From an uncultured cyanobacterium (GTDB lineage Bacteria > Cyanobacteriota > Cyanobacteriia > PCC-6307 > Cyanobiaceae), in contig CAIOCZ010000032.1 of assembly GCA_903856805.1 (NCBI GenBank), positions 1-34,381 of the forward strand: 34,381 nucleotides of DNA. Direction: 5' to 3'. The notes beneath the pieces were generated by a model. It saw only the letters and a list, made by a program, of their open reading frames with translations, made no database searches and had not been told where the DNA came from. This document shows, piece by piece, positions 16,529-24,099 of this stretch. The first letter of the stretch is position 1, and every line of letters begins with the position of its first letter. The position numbers and the translations under genes are program-made.

Positions 16529-17723
16529 GGGGAGGATCGTAGGCAGCGGTGAACGGCAGCTCGTCATTGATTGCCGTGATCTCCGCCAGCACCTGACGGT
16601 TCGCCCCTGGCAACCACTGGCCCAGGATCGCCGCGAAGCGCGGATCACTCCAGCGATGCAGGCTGGCCCGCGGCTCCGCCACAAAGCCCCGGCGGCGCTT
16701 GTGGCTACCGCCGGCACCAGGGTCGAACCGAGTCAGGCCCTGGGCAATCGCCCAGGCGATCGGAGCGTAGTAACACACCTCGAAATGCAGGTTTTCGAGG
16801 TCGATGTCACTCCCCCAGTACCGCCCCCAAAGGGCCTCGCCATTGTGCACACACAGGGACATCGCCAGGGGGGACTGAGGATCACCACGGTGGGCACTGA
16901 ACAGCACAAGGTGCTCGCGCAATTCAACAGCGGCGGCCCGGAAGAACTCCTCGCTGAGATACTTACTACCCCAGGCGCCCCAGCGGCTGCAATGTTGGGC
17001 GTAGAAATGATGCATTTGCTCCAGCAGCCCCGAGGGAATTGCCTCACCCGCCAGGGGGGTCACCGTGATTCCGGCCTCGGCCACGGAGCGCCGTTCCCGA
17101 CGAATGTTCCGCCGTTGATTGGCATTGAAACTGGCGAGATAGGCCTCGAAATCGCCAAACCCCGGATTGCGCCACTGGCTCTGATGGTTCAGCCAGACCG
17201 CACAGCCAGCCGCCTCAGCCAGGGAGCGCCAGTGGGGATCAACGTAGAGAAAGTTACAACTGAGGATGCTGTTCTGGCGGCAGAAGTCGTCGATCAGCTC
17301 CAGCATCAGCACCGTCAGACGGGCGGCGTCCTCCCCGGCGGCAAACAGGAAGCGATAGCCCTCCACCGGACTCACCGGGCTCATCCCCACCAGTTTCGGG
17401 TAGTACCGCAGGCCCAGCTGATCCGCCAGCTGAGCAAAAGCCTGATCGAAAACAAACTCGCCGTAGCTGTGCCCCTTGAGATAAAGGGGGGCCACCGCCA
17501 CCAATTGCTCGCCCCGCCACAGGCCCAGATGGCAGGGCTGCCAGCCTTGACGCGGCACGATGCTGCCGCTGACTTCGAGCTGATGCAGCCAATTCCAGCC
17601 ATAGAAGGGGGACGCAACCATCCCCTCCCTTGCTAACTGGCCAGGCTCCGTCAGCAGGGCTTGCCACTGATCGTTGGGCAGCTCCGCGGTCGCCTGATGC
17701 CAGCGGGCTTGAAGCTCGGCCAT
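16521..17723 (-). CDS. DUF482/FemAB-like GNAT-fold acyltransferase
   Basis: A 400-residue cytoplasmic protein of the DUF482 family, related to the FemAB/GNAT transferases acting in peptidoglycan or lipid-linked metabolism. Visible blocks are SPFYGWNWLHQLEVSGSIV near residue 40, LYLKGHSYGEFVFDQAF near 80-97, SFNANQRRNIRRERR about 190-205, and FDPGAGGSHKRRRGFV near 335. The Arg-rich RRNIRRERR motif and GSHKRRRG are conserved in the family. The reaction is not established. The gene has a normal ATG, is divergent from the secreted protein gene at 17799, and overlaps the DUF4346 gene. Confidence 0.88.
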   Translation of the reverse strand: MAELQARWHQATAELPNDQWQALLTEPGQLAREGMVASPFYGWNWLHQLEVSGSIVPRQGWQPCHLGLWRGEQLVAVAPLYLKGHSYGEFVFDQAFAQLADQLGLRYYPKLVGMSPVSPVEGYRFLFAAGEDAARLTVLMLELIDDFCRQNSILSCNFLYVDPHWRSLAEAAGCAVWLNHQSQWRNPGFGDFEAYLASFNANQRRNIRRERRSVAEAGITVTPLAGEAIPSGLLEQMHHFYAQHCSRWGAWGSKYLSEEFFRAAAVELREHLVLFSAHRGDPQSPLAMSLCVHNGEALWGRYWGSDIDLENLHFEVCYYAPIAWAIAQGLTRFDPGAGGSHKRRRGFVAEPRASLHRWSDPRFAAILGQWLPGANRQVLAEITAINDELPFTAAYDPPHA

Positions 17724-17798
17724 GGCTGGAGACGACAGAACGGGCGTTGAGGGGCAAAACTAACCAGGCCACGCCTCGCCTGAGCGCCCCCATCCTCG

Positions 17799-18254
17799 AT
17801 GGCCCAGTTGCCGCGGATCCTCCTGCTCTGTCTCACCTTCGGCGGGATCAGCGCCGGCTTCTGGCCCCTGGTACGGCCGGCACCGGCCGCAGCGGGGCTG
17901 CTCGAGCCGGTGTTGTTACTGATGCGCCCCCAGCTGGAAAACCGCCTGGCACGACTGTGCGTCGATACCGCCTCCGGAGGGCGCCCCGAACTGGAGGCCA
18001 GTCTGCAGGACCCCTGTCGCAAGCTGGCGGTTCCCACCAGCAAGTGCCTGATCGAAGAAACGGACCGCAGCGGCCGCGGACTTGACGTGGTGACCGAGCT
18101 GGTAAGCGGCCGCTTCGGGGACGCCAGTGAAGGGGTGGTGAAACGCTGTCTGGCGAAAATGTTCGGCCTGCCGGCCGACAGCCTCAAGTCCGTGCCGCTC
18201 CGGGAGCTTGGCCAACGCTTCGGCACCTGGGGGTTGCCGGCCGAGCGGCCTTAA
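17799..18254 (+). CDS. Small secreted four-cysteine protein of unknown function
   Basis: A 151-residue protein with an N-terminal signal peptide (MAQLPRILLLCLTFGGISAGF, cleavage probably near PAPAAAG). The mature part contains four cysteines in short contexts RLCVD, DPCRK, SKCLIE and KRCLAKMFGLP, which could form two disulfides in the lumen or periplasm. No named family was recognised; it is likely a picocyanobacterial conserved hypothetical. Its TAA and the TAA of the convergent RibD-like gene share the palindrome TTAA at 18251-18254. The VKOR-thioredoxin protein of this window would be a plausible oxidant, but that is speculation. Confidence 0.75.
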   Translation: MAQLPRILLLCLTFGGISAGFWPLVRPAPAAAGLLEPVLLLMRPQLENRLARLCVDTASGGRPELEASLQDPCRKLAVPTSKCLIEETDRSGRGLDVVTELVSGRFGDASEGVVKRCLAKMFGLPADSLKSVPLRELGQRFGTWGLPAERP

Positions 18255-18910
18255 CGCCGCCGCCGGCCGTAACGCACCAGCAGCTCCTCCCCCTCCAGGG
18301 CGCGATGCTCCAGCAGCTGCCAATCCCCCGGCAGGCCGCAGCCCCCCGCCGCCGTGACCGGCAACCAGGTGTGTGCCCCCCCCAGCAGCTGCGGGCAGAA
18401 GGTGAGCTGCAATTCATCCACGAGACCCTGGGCCAGCAGATCGGCCGCCAGCATGGCCCCGCCCAACACAGCCAACCGCTCCAGCCCCGCTGCCGCCAGG
18501 AGGGCTAGGGCCGCCGACCAGGTCGAAAGGGGAATCTGGCGCTCAAATCCCCCGGCCGCGGCCCTTGACCCGGGGGCGGGCAGCAACTCGGTTGAGGGTT
18601 GCAACAACCACCGCCGCACCGGTTGATGAAAAAAGGGCAGGACCTCCGGAAGCAGGCCGCTCCGACTCACCGCAATGGCCACGGGTTGGGGCTCCCGCCC
18701 AGCCCGACGACGGTGCGCCAGCAGGTCGTCCCCATGAATCAGACAGGTGCTGCCGTGGCGACGCAAGGTTTCGGCGCCAATCAGACAACCATCAGCCCAG
18801 GCCAAAGCCTCCTCCAGCACCCTGCGATCGCCCTGACCGCCCAGCTGCGCGGCACCACCGGCGGCGGGGGCCAGCCGACCATCCAGGCTGACCGCCAGCA
18901 CCAACCTCAA
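18251..18910 (-). CDS. RibD C-terminal/dihydrofolate-reductase-like pyrimidine reductase
   Basis: A protein of about 219 residues of the RibD_C fold, which in riboflavin synthesis reduces 5-amino-6-ribosylamino-pyrimidinone phosphate with NADPH. The N-terminal strand VLAVSLDGRLAP, the GDRRVLEEALAWADGCLIGAETLRRHGS segment and GLERLAVLGGAMLAADLLAQGLVDELQLTFCPQLLGG are diagnostic. No deaminase domain is fused. Good ATG starts are lacking: TTG at 18910 keeps the first strand, while GTG at 18901 has a GAGG upstream and is an alternative. It follows the PTPS-like gene by 25 bases, making a pterin/flavin-type pair. Stop shared with the convergent gene through TTAA. Confidence 0.82.
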   Translation of the reverse strand: MRLVLAVSLDGRLAPAAGGAAQLGGQGDRRVLEEALAWADGCLIGAETLRRHGSTCLIHGDDLLAHRRRAGREPQPVAIAVSRSGLLPEVLPFFHQPVRRWLLQPSTELLPAPGSRAAAGGFERQIPLSTWSAALALLAAAGLERLAVLGGAMLAADLLAQGLVDELQLTFCPQLLGGAHTWLPVTAAGGCGLPGDWQLLEHRALEGEELLVRYGRRRR

Positions 18911-18935
18911 CCTCAGATCGGCGACGGCACACCCA

Positions 18936-19889
18936 TCAGACCGCGACAAGCGTCTCAAGGGTCGCTGGCAGAACCCCAAGCAGAGGAGTTTCCGCAAACA
19001 CCTCGGCGGCATTGTTGGGGCTTTCCTGCAGCCGCACCTTGTGCAAGCGGGCGCCCGTGGCCGCAATCGGGCCCATCAGCAGATCAGCGATGTGCAAGGC
19101 GATGTTCTCGGCGGTGGGCACGCAGGCGGCGAAGTGGGCTACGTCCTTGTTGAGAAAGGTGTGGTCGAACGGTTCGACCACCAGATCATTCACCAACTGC
19201 TGCAAAACCGCCAGATCGCAGACCATGCCGGTCCTGGCGTCGATGGGGCCCCGCACCGTGACATCCAGGAGGTAGTTGTGACCATGACCATGGGGCCGGG
19301 CACACTTGCCGTAGATGGCCTCATTCTCAGCCTGGCTGAGTTCCGGCCGGGCCAGGCGATGGGCGGCGGCGAAGTGGGTACGGAGGGAGAGGAAGGCTTC
19401 CATGGGATTGCGGTTGGGATCGATCAGGACGTCGGCCCAGAGGTTGGGGGTTTCATAAAGCCGCAGACCCATCAGGGGCAGATGGGCGGCTAGGCGGTCT
19501 CGAATCGCCAGTAACAGCGCCTCGGTGGTGGGCAAGCGTCCGTGGGGAGTCGCCAGATCGAAGTCCGGCCAGGCCTCATTCAAAAATCGGAAATCGAGGG
19601 GCTCGATGACCTGCTCGCGGATAGCGTGCTTCACCTCAGACAGGTTGAGCACCATGCCATCGGCGTCCAACGCCCCCCCCATGGCCACAATCAACTCGTA
19701 GTTGTGGCCATGGCCAGGAGCCCGGCTGCAGGCGCCGAAGCGGGTCCGGTTCTGCTCAGCGCTCAGCTCCGGCAACCAATAGAGATGACTGGCACTGAAG
19801 CAAGCCCTTCGGGTGATCACACAGGGGCGGCCGCGGCCGTGGGGAGCAGCGGCAGAGGGGCGGGCGGCGACGGTTGTAGGAGCTGTCAT
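18936..19889 (-). CDS. Tandem 6-pyruvoyl-tetrahydropterin/6-carboxytetrahydropterin synthase-like protein
   Basis: A 317-residue protein with two PTPS/QueD domains in one chain (about 25-155 and 165-300). Each has zinc ligands: H35 with H60 and H62 in the first, H177 with H202 and H204 in the second. Each has the catalytic-type cysteine (C54 in FGACSRAPGHGH; C196 in YGKCARPHGHGH) and the pterin-binding Glu (E146 in ETPN; E289 in ESPN). The second domain keeps the Asp-His pair (FDHTFLN, D242-H243), but the first reads LDFRFLN with F100 in place of His. Members make queuosine precursors or pterins from dihydroneopterin triphosphate. The ATG at 19889 is preferred over an upstream frame without family likeness. 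It is probably co-transcribed with the RibD-like gene. Confidence 0.9.
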   Translation of the reverse strand: MTAPTTVAARPSAAAPHGRGRPCVITRRACFSASHLYWLPELSAEQNRTRFGACSRAPGHGHNYELIVAMGGALDADGMVLNLSEVKHAIREQVIEPLDFRFLNEAWPDFDLATPHGRLPTTEALLLAIRDRLAAHLPLMGLRLYETPNLWADVLIDPNRNPMEAFLSLRTHFAAAHRLARPELSQAENEAIYGKCARPHGHGHNYLLDVTVRGPIDARTGMVCDLAVLQQLVNDLVVEPFDHTFLNKDVAHFAACVPTAENIALHIADLLMGPIAATGARLHKVRLQESPNNAAEVFAETPLLGVLPATLETLVAV

Positions 19890-19994
19890 CGAACAGTCAT
19901 CGGGCAGGGGCGGGATCGAAGCCGGACATCTCCCATGCCCTGTGGACACCCATCCTAGAAACGGGGTTCCGCTTGCCGTCGAGGCCGTGCGCCC

Positions 19995-20645
19995 ATGGCT
20001 GATTCCACCCAGCTCCCTCCACCCTCCCACCGTGATCTGGCCCGGCGGCTGCAGGGGTTGAATCTCTATCTGGTGGGAATGATGGGGGCGGGCAAGAGCG
20101 CCACCGGGCGCCCTCTTGCCGAAGCGCTTGGCTATCGCTTTGTGGATGCCGACGCGGTGATCAGCGCGGCCGCCGGCCGCTCAATTCCGGAGATCTTCGC
20201 GACTGACGGCGAAGCGGGCTTCCGCCAGTTGGAAACGGCGGTGCTGAATCAACTGGCCCACTGGCATTCGCTGGTAGTCGCCACCGGGGGCGGGGCAGTG
20301 ACCCAACCGCAGAACTGGGGCCACCTGCACCAGGGCGTGGTGGTGTGGCTGGATGCGCCGGAGCCGGTGCTGCTGGCGCGGCTGCGGGCCGACAGCACCG
20401 CCCGCCCCCTGCTGGACAGCGGGGATCCCGAAGCCCGGCTACGGACCCTGCTCCGGGAGCGACGTCCCCTCTATGCCCAGGCGGATCTGCGCATCGACCA
20501 GGAGCTGCGGCCGGAGGGACCGCAGGCCGTGGCGGCGCAGGTGCTGGCCGAGCTGCCCACGATTCTCAAGGCCCGCGCCAGTGCTCCCACCCAGCCCGTG
20601 AGCCTGGTGGACGCCGATGGACGCCACCACCCCTCCCTCAACTGA
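19995..20645 (+). CDS. aroK: Shikimate kinase
   Basis: A 216-residue P-loop enzyme that phosphorylates shikimate at O3 in the aromatic amino acid pathway. The Walker A motif GMMGAGKSATG is at 28-38, the shikimate-binding aspartates in FVDADAVI at 49-56, FRQLE at 76-80 and the ATGGGAV loop at 96-102. RPLL with a following lid Arg (LLRERRPLYAQAD) completes the family pattern. It has an N-terminal extension of about 20 residues and a C-terminal tail of about 25, somewhat longer than E. coli AroK. It is divergent from the tandem PTPS gene and convergent with the CRR7-like gene. Confidence 0.96.
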   Translation: MADSTQLPPPSHRDLARRLQGLNLYLVGMMGAGKSATGRPLAEALGYRFVDADAVISAAAGRSIPEIFATDGEAGFRQLETAVLNQLAHWHSLVVATGGGAVTQPQNWGHLHQGVVVWLDAPEPVLLARLRADSTARPLLDSGDPEARLRTLLRERRPLYAQADLRIDQELRPEGPQAVAAQVLAELPTILKARASAPTQPVSLVDADGRHHPSLN

Positions 20646-20666
20646 GGCGTTTCCCGCCAGGCGCCC

Positions 20667-20927
20667 TCACTGGGGAGGCTCCAACCGCACGGCGAACCAC
20701 TGGATCTCCAAACCGGGCGTCAGCTCAAGGGCGCAGGCCGTGGCCAGCAACCGTTCGGCCCGCAACTCCGCGCTGGCCAGGGAGGCCAGATCAGCCGGTG
20801 GCTCCCCCAGACACTCCAGGTGGACCACCAGCCAGGCGAGGGTTTCGGCTGCGGTGAGGATCTGCTCGCAGCGTCCGGGCTCCAACACCACGTAGTGATC
20901 GAGCTCCCGAATCAGGGGATCGGACAT
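20667..20927 (-). CDS. crr7: CRR7-like (chlororespiratory reduction 7) NDH-1 factor
   Basis: An 86-residue soluble protein: MSDPLIRELDHYVVLEPGRCEQIL, then RAERLLATACALELTPGLEIQWFAVRLEPPQ. The YVVLEPG start and the QWFAVRLE end are typical of the CRR7 family, which in plants is needed for assembly of the chloroplast NDH complex and occurs throughout cyanobacteria. The open frame runs far upstream, but only this last part is family-like; the ATG at 20927 is the natural start. It is 44 bases downstream of the GST gene on the same strand. A role in cyanobacterial NDH-1 is inferred from plants. Confidence 0.85.
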   Translation of the reverse strand: MSDPLIRELDHYVVLEPGRCEQILTAAETLAWLVVHLECLGEPPADLASLASAELRAERLLATACALELTPGLEIQWFAVRLEPPQ

Positions 20928-20971
20928 GGAGACCGCACGGCTTCCCCCCATCCTGGCGATGGTGCGGGGCC

Positions 20972-21691
20972 TTAGCCCCGTCCAGCCTCGGCCAGGATCC
21001 GATCCCGCCAGCTGAACAACGGCGCGAGCCCGGGGTGGTCGGCGAGGCCAGCCACCCCACGCCCCGCCAGGGGAGCCCCGGCGGTGGCAGGAAACTGCAA
21101 CAGGGTCAGCTGGGCCGCCACGGCCAGGTCGGCCAGGGACAGCGCCCCCCCCTCCAGATAGGGCTGGGCCGCCACCAGGACGGCCAGTTGATCCAGAGTG
21201 CGGCGCAACTGACTGGCCTGGGCCGGACGGAACAGATCCCGCAGCGTTTCCGTGGCGGGGCTGAGCAGGCCGGACGGAAGAGCGCTGACCAGGGTCCGCA
21301 GGGGCGCCGGCGCCGCCTCCGGCAATAGCGCGGTGCGCAACACCGGATCGGCGGCCGCGGCCTGCAGCAGGGCCTGACGGCATCCGGCCGCCAGGGCGGA
21401 GTCGGCCCAATCCTCCAACAACAACACCCGGGCCCGGGACAGGGGGTCGGACGGCAGCAAGGGCGGCGTGGGATGGCGCTCCTCGAGATAGAGGGCAATG
21501 GCGGTGGAATCCGCCACCACGTCGCCGCCCTCCACCAACACCGGCACCTGCCGCTGGCCGGACAGCCGGAACAGCTCCAGCTGGCCCACCCCCGGCACCA
21601 CCTCCACCAGGGTCACCTCCAAGCCCTTGAAGGCCAGCATCAAGCGCACCTTCTCGCAAAAGGCGGAGTGTCTGAACTGATGCAGTTCCAT
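20972..21691 (-). CDS. Glutathione S-transferase family protein
   Basis: A 239-residue protein with an N-terminal thioredoxin-like domain and a C-terminal all-helical domain. Cys12 in HSAFCEKVRLML lies at the usual catalytic position. QVPVL (48-52, cis-Pro50) and DSTAI (61-65) form the glutathione-binding site, followed by ALYLEERHP. The Cys-type active site suggests thiol-transfer or dehydroascorbate/omega-like chemistry, rather than classic Ser/Tyr conjugation, but the substrate is unknown. The ATG is in divergent position to DUF751, with 101 bases between them. Confidence 0.9.
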   Translation of the reverse strand: MELHQFRHSAFCEKVRLMLAFKGLEVTLVEVVPGVGQLELFRLSGQRQVPVLVEGGDVVADSTAIALYLEERHPTPPLLPSDPLSRARVLLLEDWADSALAAGCRQALLQAAAADPVLRTALLPEAAPAPLRTLVSALPSGLLSPATETLRDLFRPAQASQLRRTLDQLAVLVAAQPYLEGGALSLADLAVAAQLTLLQFPATAGAPLAGRGVAGLADHPGLAPLFSWRDRILAEAGRG

Positions 21692-21792
21692 GGGCTCCAG
21701 GGGAGGGGCCTGGGACGGGCCCAGGGAGATCGGCAGGGTGGTCCTTCGGGCGGCAGAGTAGCCAGCGGCAATCGGCTTCGGCAGCAGAGGCG

Positions 21793-21999
21793 ATGAAGGA
21801 CTTTCTGGTGAATGTGACGCGCTATCCGCGTTATCTGATCGCCTTCGGCCTTGGCGTGCTGAACTCCGTGGTGGATCCCCTGCTGCAACGCCTCAGCAAT
21901 CCAGTGACGGCGGTGGCCCTAGTCGGTGCGTTGCTGAGCGGTCTGCTCAGCCTTGGGCTCGTGTTGCATGCGATGGTGACACCAGCACCGGTTGCGTAG
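21793..21999 (+). CDS. DUF751/Ycf33-like small membrane protein
   Basis: A 68-residue protein with the conserved start [18 protein letters not shown] and two hydrophobic helices (about 17-32 and 40-62), separated by a polar turn with [10 protein letters not shown]. This is the cyanobacterial DUF751 pattern, related to plastid Ycf33. It is membrane-bound with unknown function. It is the first gene of a tightly packed plus-strand unit; only two bases separate its TAG from the rbfA ATG. Confidence 0.85.
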   Translation: MKDFLVNVTRYPRYLIAFGLGVLNSVVDPLLQRLSNPVTAVALVGALLSGLLSLGLVLHAMVTPAPVA

Positions 22000-22001
22000 C
22001 T

Positions 22002-22457
22002 ATGGCACAGGGCCGTCGGGTGGAGCGGGTGGCGGCCATGGTCCGCCGTGAGGTGAGCGAGCTACTGGTCAATGGCATCAAGGACGAACGGGTCCACCAC
22101 GGCATGGTCAGCGTGACGGACGTGGAGGTGGCCGGCGATCTGCAGCACTGCAAAATCTTCGTGAGCGTGCTCGGCACGGAAGACGATCGCCAGGTCGTCC
22201 TCGAGGGCCTAAAAGCCGCCTCCCCGTACGTCAAAGGGGAATTGAGCCGGCGGCTGCAGATGCGCCGTACCCCGGAAGTGATTTTCCTGCTCGACCGGGG
22301 CCTGGAGCGCGGCACCTCGGTGCTGGGTCTGCTCAACCGACTGGAACAGCATCGGCAGGAACGGGGCGAGGTGCCGCCAGGCAGCGACGAGGGTGCCGTG
22401 CCCCAAAGCGATGGAATTCACCATGCTGATCGCGATGGCGATGGCGATGGCCCCTGA
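22002..22457 (+). CDS. rbfA: Ribosome-binding factor A
   Basis: A 151-residue KH-fold protein that binds the immature 30S subunit and helps 16S 5'-end maturation. The family blocks are [50 protein letters not shown] and [36 protein letters not shown]. The C-terminal tail (residues 118-151) is acidic and polar and ends DRDGDGDGP, encoded by the GCGATG repeat that overlaps the nagZ start. The tail is probably disordered. Its stop is downstream of the preferred nagZ ATG. Confidence 0.95.
   Translation: MAQGRRVERVAAMVRREVSELLVNGIKDERVHHGMVSVTDVEVAGDLQHCKIFVSVLGTEDDRQVVLEGLKAASPYVKGELSRRLQMRRTPEVIFLLDRGLERGTSVLGLLNRLEQHRQERGEVPPGSDEGAVPQSDGIHHADRDGDGDGP
22432..22449 (+). repeat. Three exact GCGATG repeats over the rbfA end and nagZ start
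   Basis: (GCGATG)3 is perfect and continues with GC. In the rbfA frame it encodes alternating Asp-Gly (DRDGDGDG) and in the nagZ frame it supplies three ATG codons at 22435, 22441 and 22447. Copy-number change by slippage would keep both frames intact because the unit is 6 bases. Confidence 0.9.
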
Positions 22458-24099
22458 CTCCGACCTGCGCCGCCAGGTGGCCCAGCTGTTGGTGGTCCGG
22501 GGCAGCGGCCACCTGACCGATCCCCAACGTCGGTATCCCCGCTGGGAACTGGATAACGCCACCCTGCAACGCCTGATGGCCGAGGGGGTGGGGGGGGTGA
22601 TCCTGCTGGGGGGCAGCGGTGCCGAACTGCGCCTGCGCTGCACCCAACTCCAAGCCTGGGCGGGCGAGGCTCCCCTATTGCTTTGTGCCGACGTGGAAGA
22701 GGGCGTGGGCCAGCGCTTTGGCGGAGCCAGCTGGCTCGTGCCCCCCTTGGCGCTCGGTCGCCTGCACCAGGACCAGCCAGCCCTGGCCCTGAGCCTGGCG
22801 GAGGCCTATGGACGCTGCACCGGCCGCGAAGCCCGCAGCCTGGGGCTGAACTGGGTGCTTGGGCCCGTCTGCGACGTCAACAACAATCCGGCCAATCCGG
22901 TGATCAATGTGCGCGCCTGGGCGGAGGAACCAACCAGCGCCGGCGCCCTGGCGGCCGCCTTCCTGACCGGGGCCCAGGCCGAAGGGGTGCTGTGCTGTGC
23001 CAAGCACTTCCCCGGGCACGGCGACACCAGCACCGATTCCCACCTGGAACTGCCGCTGTTGCCCCACAGCCGCCAACGGCTGGAATCGGTTGAATTGGTC
23101 CCGTTCCAGGCCGCCATCGCCGCGGACGTGGCTTCCGTGATGACGGCCCATCTGCTGCTGCCTGCCCTTGATCCCGACCGCCCCGCCACCCTCTCGGCCG
23201 CGGTGCTCAACGACCTGCTGCGGAGCGACCTGGGCTTTGGGGGTCTGGTGGTGACCGATGCCCTGGTGATGGAGGCCATCGCCGGGCACTACGGGGCTGG
23301 GGAGGCGGCGGTGCTGGCCCTGGAAGCTGGCGCCGATCTGGTCCTGATGCCGGCGGAGGCCGACGAGGCGATCACGGCGATCACGGCGGCGGTGCAACGG
23401 GGACGGATCAGCCCCGAACGGCTGTCGGCCAGCCTGGAGCGGCGGCGACGGGCCCTGGAACGCTGCCGTCAACACGGAACACCCCCCCCGGAGCCCACGA
23501 GTGCCGTGGCCCCCCTCGGCCCCCTAAGCAATGGTCCCGATGCCCACGCGCAACAGCTGGCCTCAGACTTGGTGCAGCACAGCCTCCGCGTTCAAGGGGG
23601 GACCGTGGCCTGGGGGGACAGCGGAGTGAATCTGATTCGGCTGGATTCCACCCTGGACTGCAGCTTTCTGCCGGCCACGGCGGCGGCCCTGGTGCTCCCC
23701 AGCGCCGCCGGCCTGCGCCCCTGCCTGATCGAGGCCCGCAGCCCTTCCCCCTGGAGTGACGATGGGGCAGCCCCCCTGGCCCTGGAACGACTGGGGCCAG
23801 GCCCCGTGCTGCTGCAACTCTTCGTGCGCGGCAATCCATTCCGCGGCAGCGCCGACGGCCAGGAGCCCTGGCCCGCGGTGATTCAGCAGCTGCAGGCGGC
23901 GGGCCGCCTGGCGGGCCTGGCGGTCTACGGCAGCCCCTACCTCTGGGAACACCTGCGGCCCCTGCTCGACGCGACCATCCCGGCGGCCTACAGCCCCGGC
24001 CAGATGCCCCTGGCCCAGGAGGTCCTCCTGGGCCGGCTCGGCCTCGGCAAGCCCCCATCCCGCCCAGCCCCCAGCACCGGCGGGGGCTTCACCGACTGA
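22447..24099 (+). CDS. nagZ: Glycoside hydrolase family 3 protein, beta-N-acetylglucosaminidase (NagZ-like)
   Basis: A protein of about 550 residues with a GH3 domain. [14 protein letters not shown] at 186-199 carries the D193-H198 dyad of NagZ enzymes that remove N-acetylglucosamine from muropeptides; the nucleophile is D271 in [12 protein letters not shown]-terminal domain of about 190 residues (from about 360) makes it longer than the roughly 340-residue E. coli NagZ. ATGs at 22435 or 22441, or earlier ones to 22393, are also possible; the one at 22447 gives the shortest N terminus before [11 protein letters not shown]. No signal peptide is clear. It overlaps rbfA and, by TGATG, the glycosyltransferase gene. 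Confidence 0.9.
   Translation: MAPDSDLRRQVAQLLVVRGSGHLTDPQRRYPRWELDNATLQRLMAEGVGGVILLGGSGAELRLRCTQLQAWAGEAPLLLCADVEEGVGQRFGGASWLVPPLALGRLHQDQPALALSLAEAYGRCTGREARSLGLNWVLGPVCDVNNNPANPVINVRAWAEEPTSAGALAAAFLTGAQAEGVLCCAKHFPGHGDTSTDSHLELPLLPHSRQRLESVELVPFQAAIAADVASVMTAHLLLPALDPDRPATLSAAVLNDLLRSDLGFGGLVVTDALVMEAIAGHYGAGEAAVLALEAGADLVLMPAEADEAITAITAAVQRGRISPERLSASLERRRRALERCRQHGTPPPEPTSAVAPLGPLSNGPDAHAQQLASDLVQHSLRVQGGTVAWGDSGVNLIRLDSTLDCSFLPATAAALVLPSAAGLRPCLIEARSPSPWSDDGAAPLALERLGPGPVLLQLFVRGNPFRGSADGQEPWPAVIQQLQAAGRLAGLAVYGSPYLWEHLRPLLDATIPAAYSPGQMPLAQEVLLGRLGLGKPPSRPAPSTGGGFTD

Noticed and set aside
16527-17636. Open frame of 369 codons opposite the DUF482 gene
   Set aside because: It is the shadow of a conserved family gene; composition is biased and no motif is present.
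20928-21659. Upstream extension of the CRR7-like frame to 330 codons
   Set aside because: The extra part lies over the GST gene in another frame and is low-complexity Gly/Ala/Arg; only the last 86 codons are family-like.
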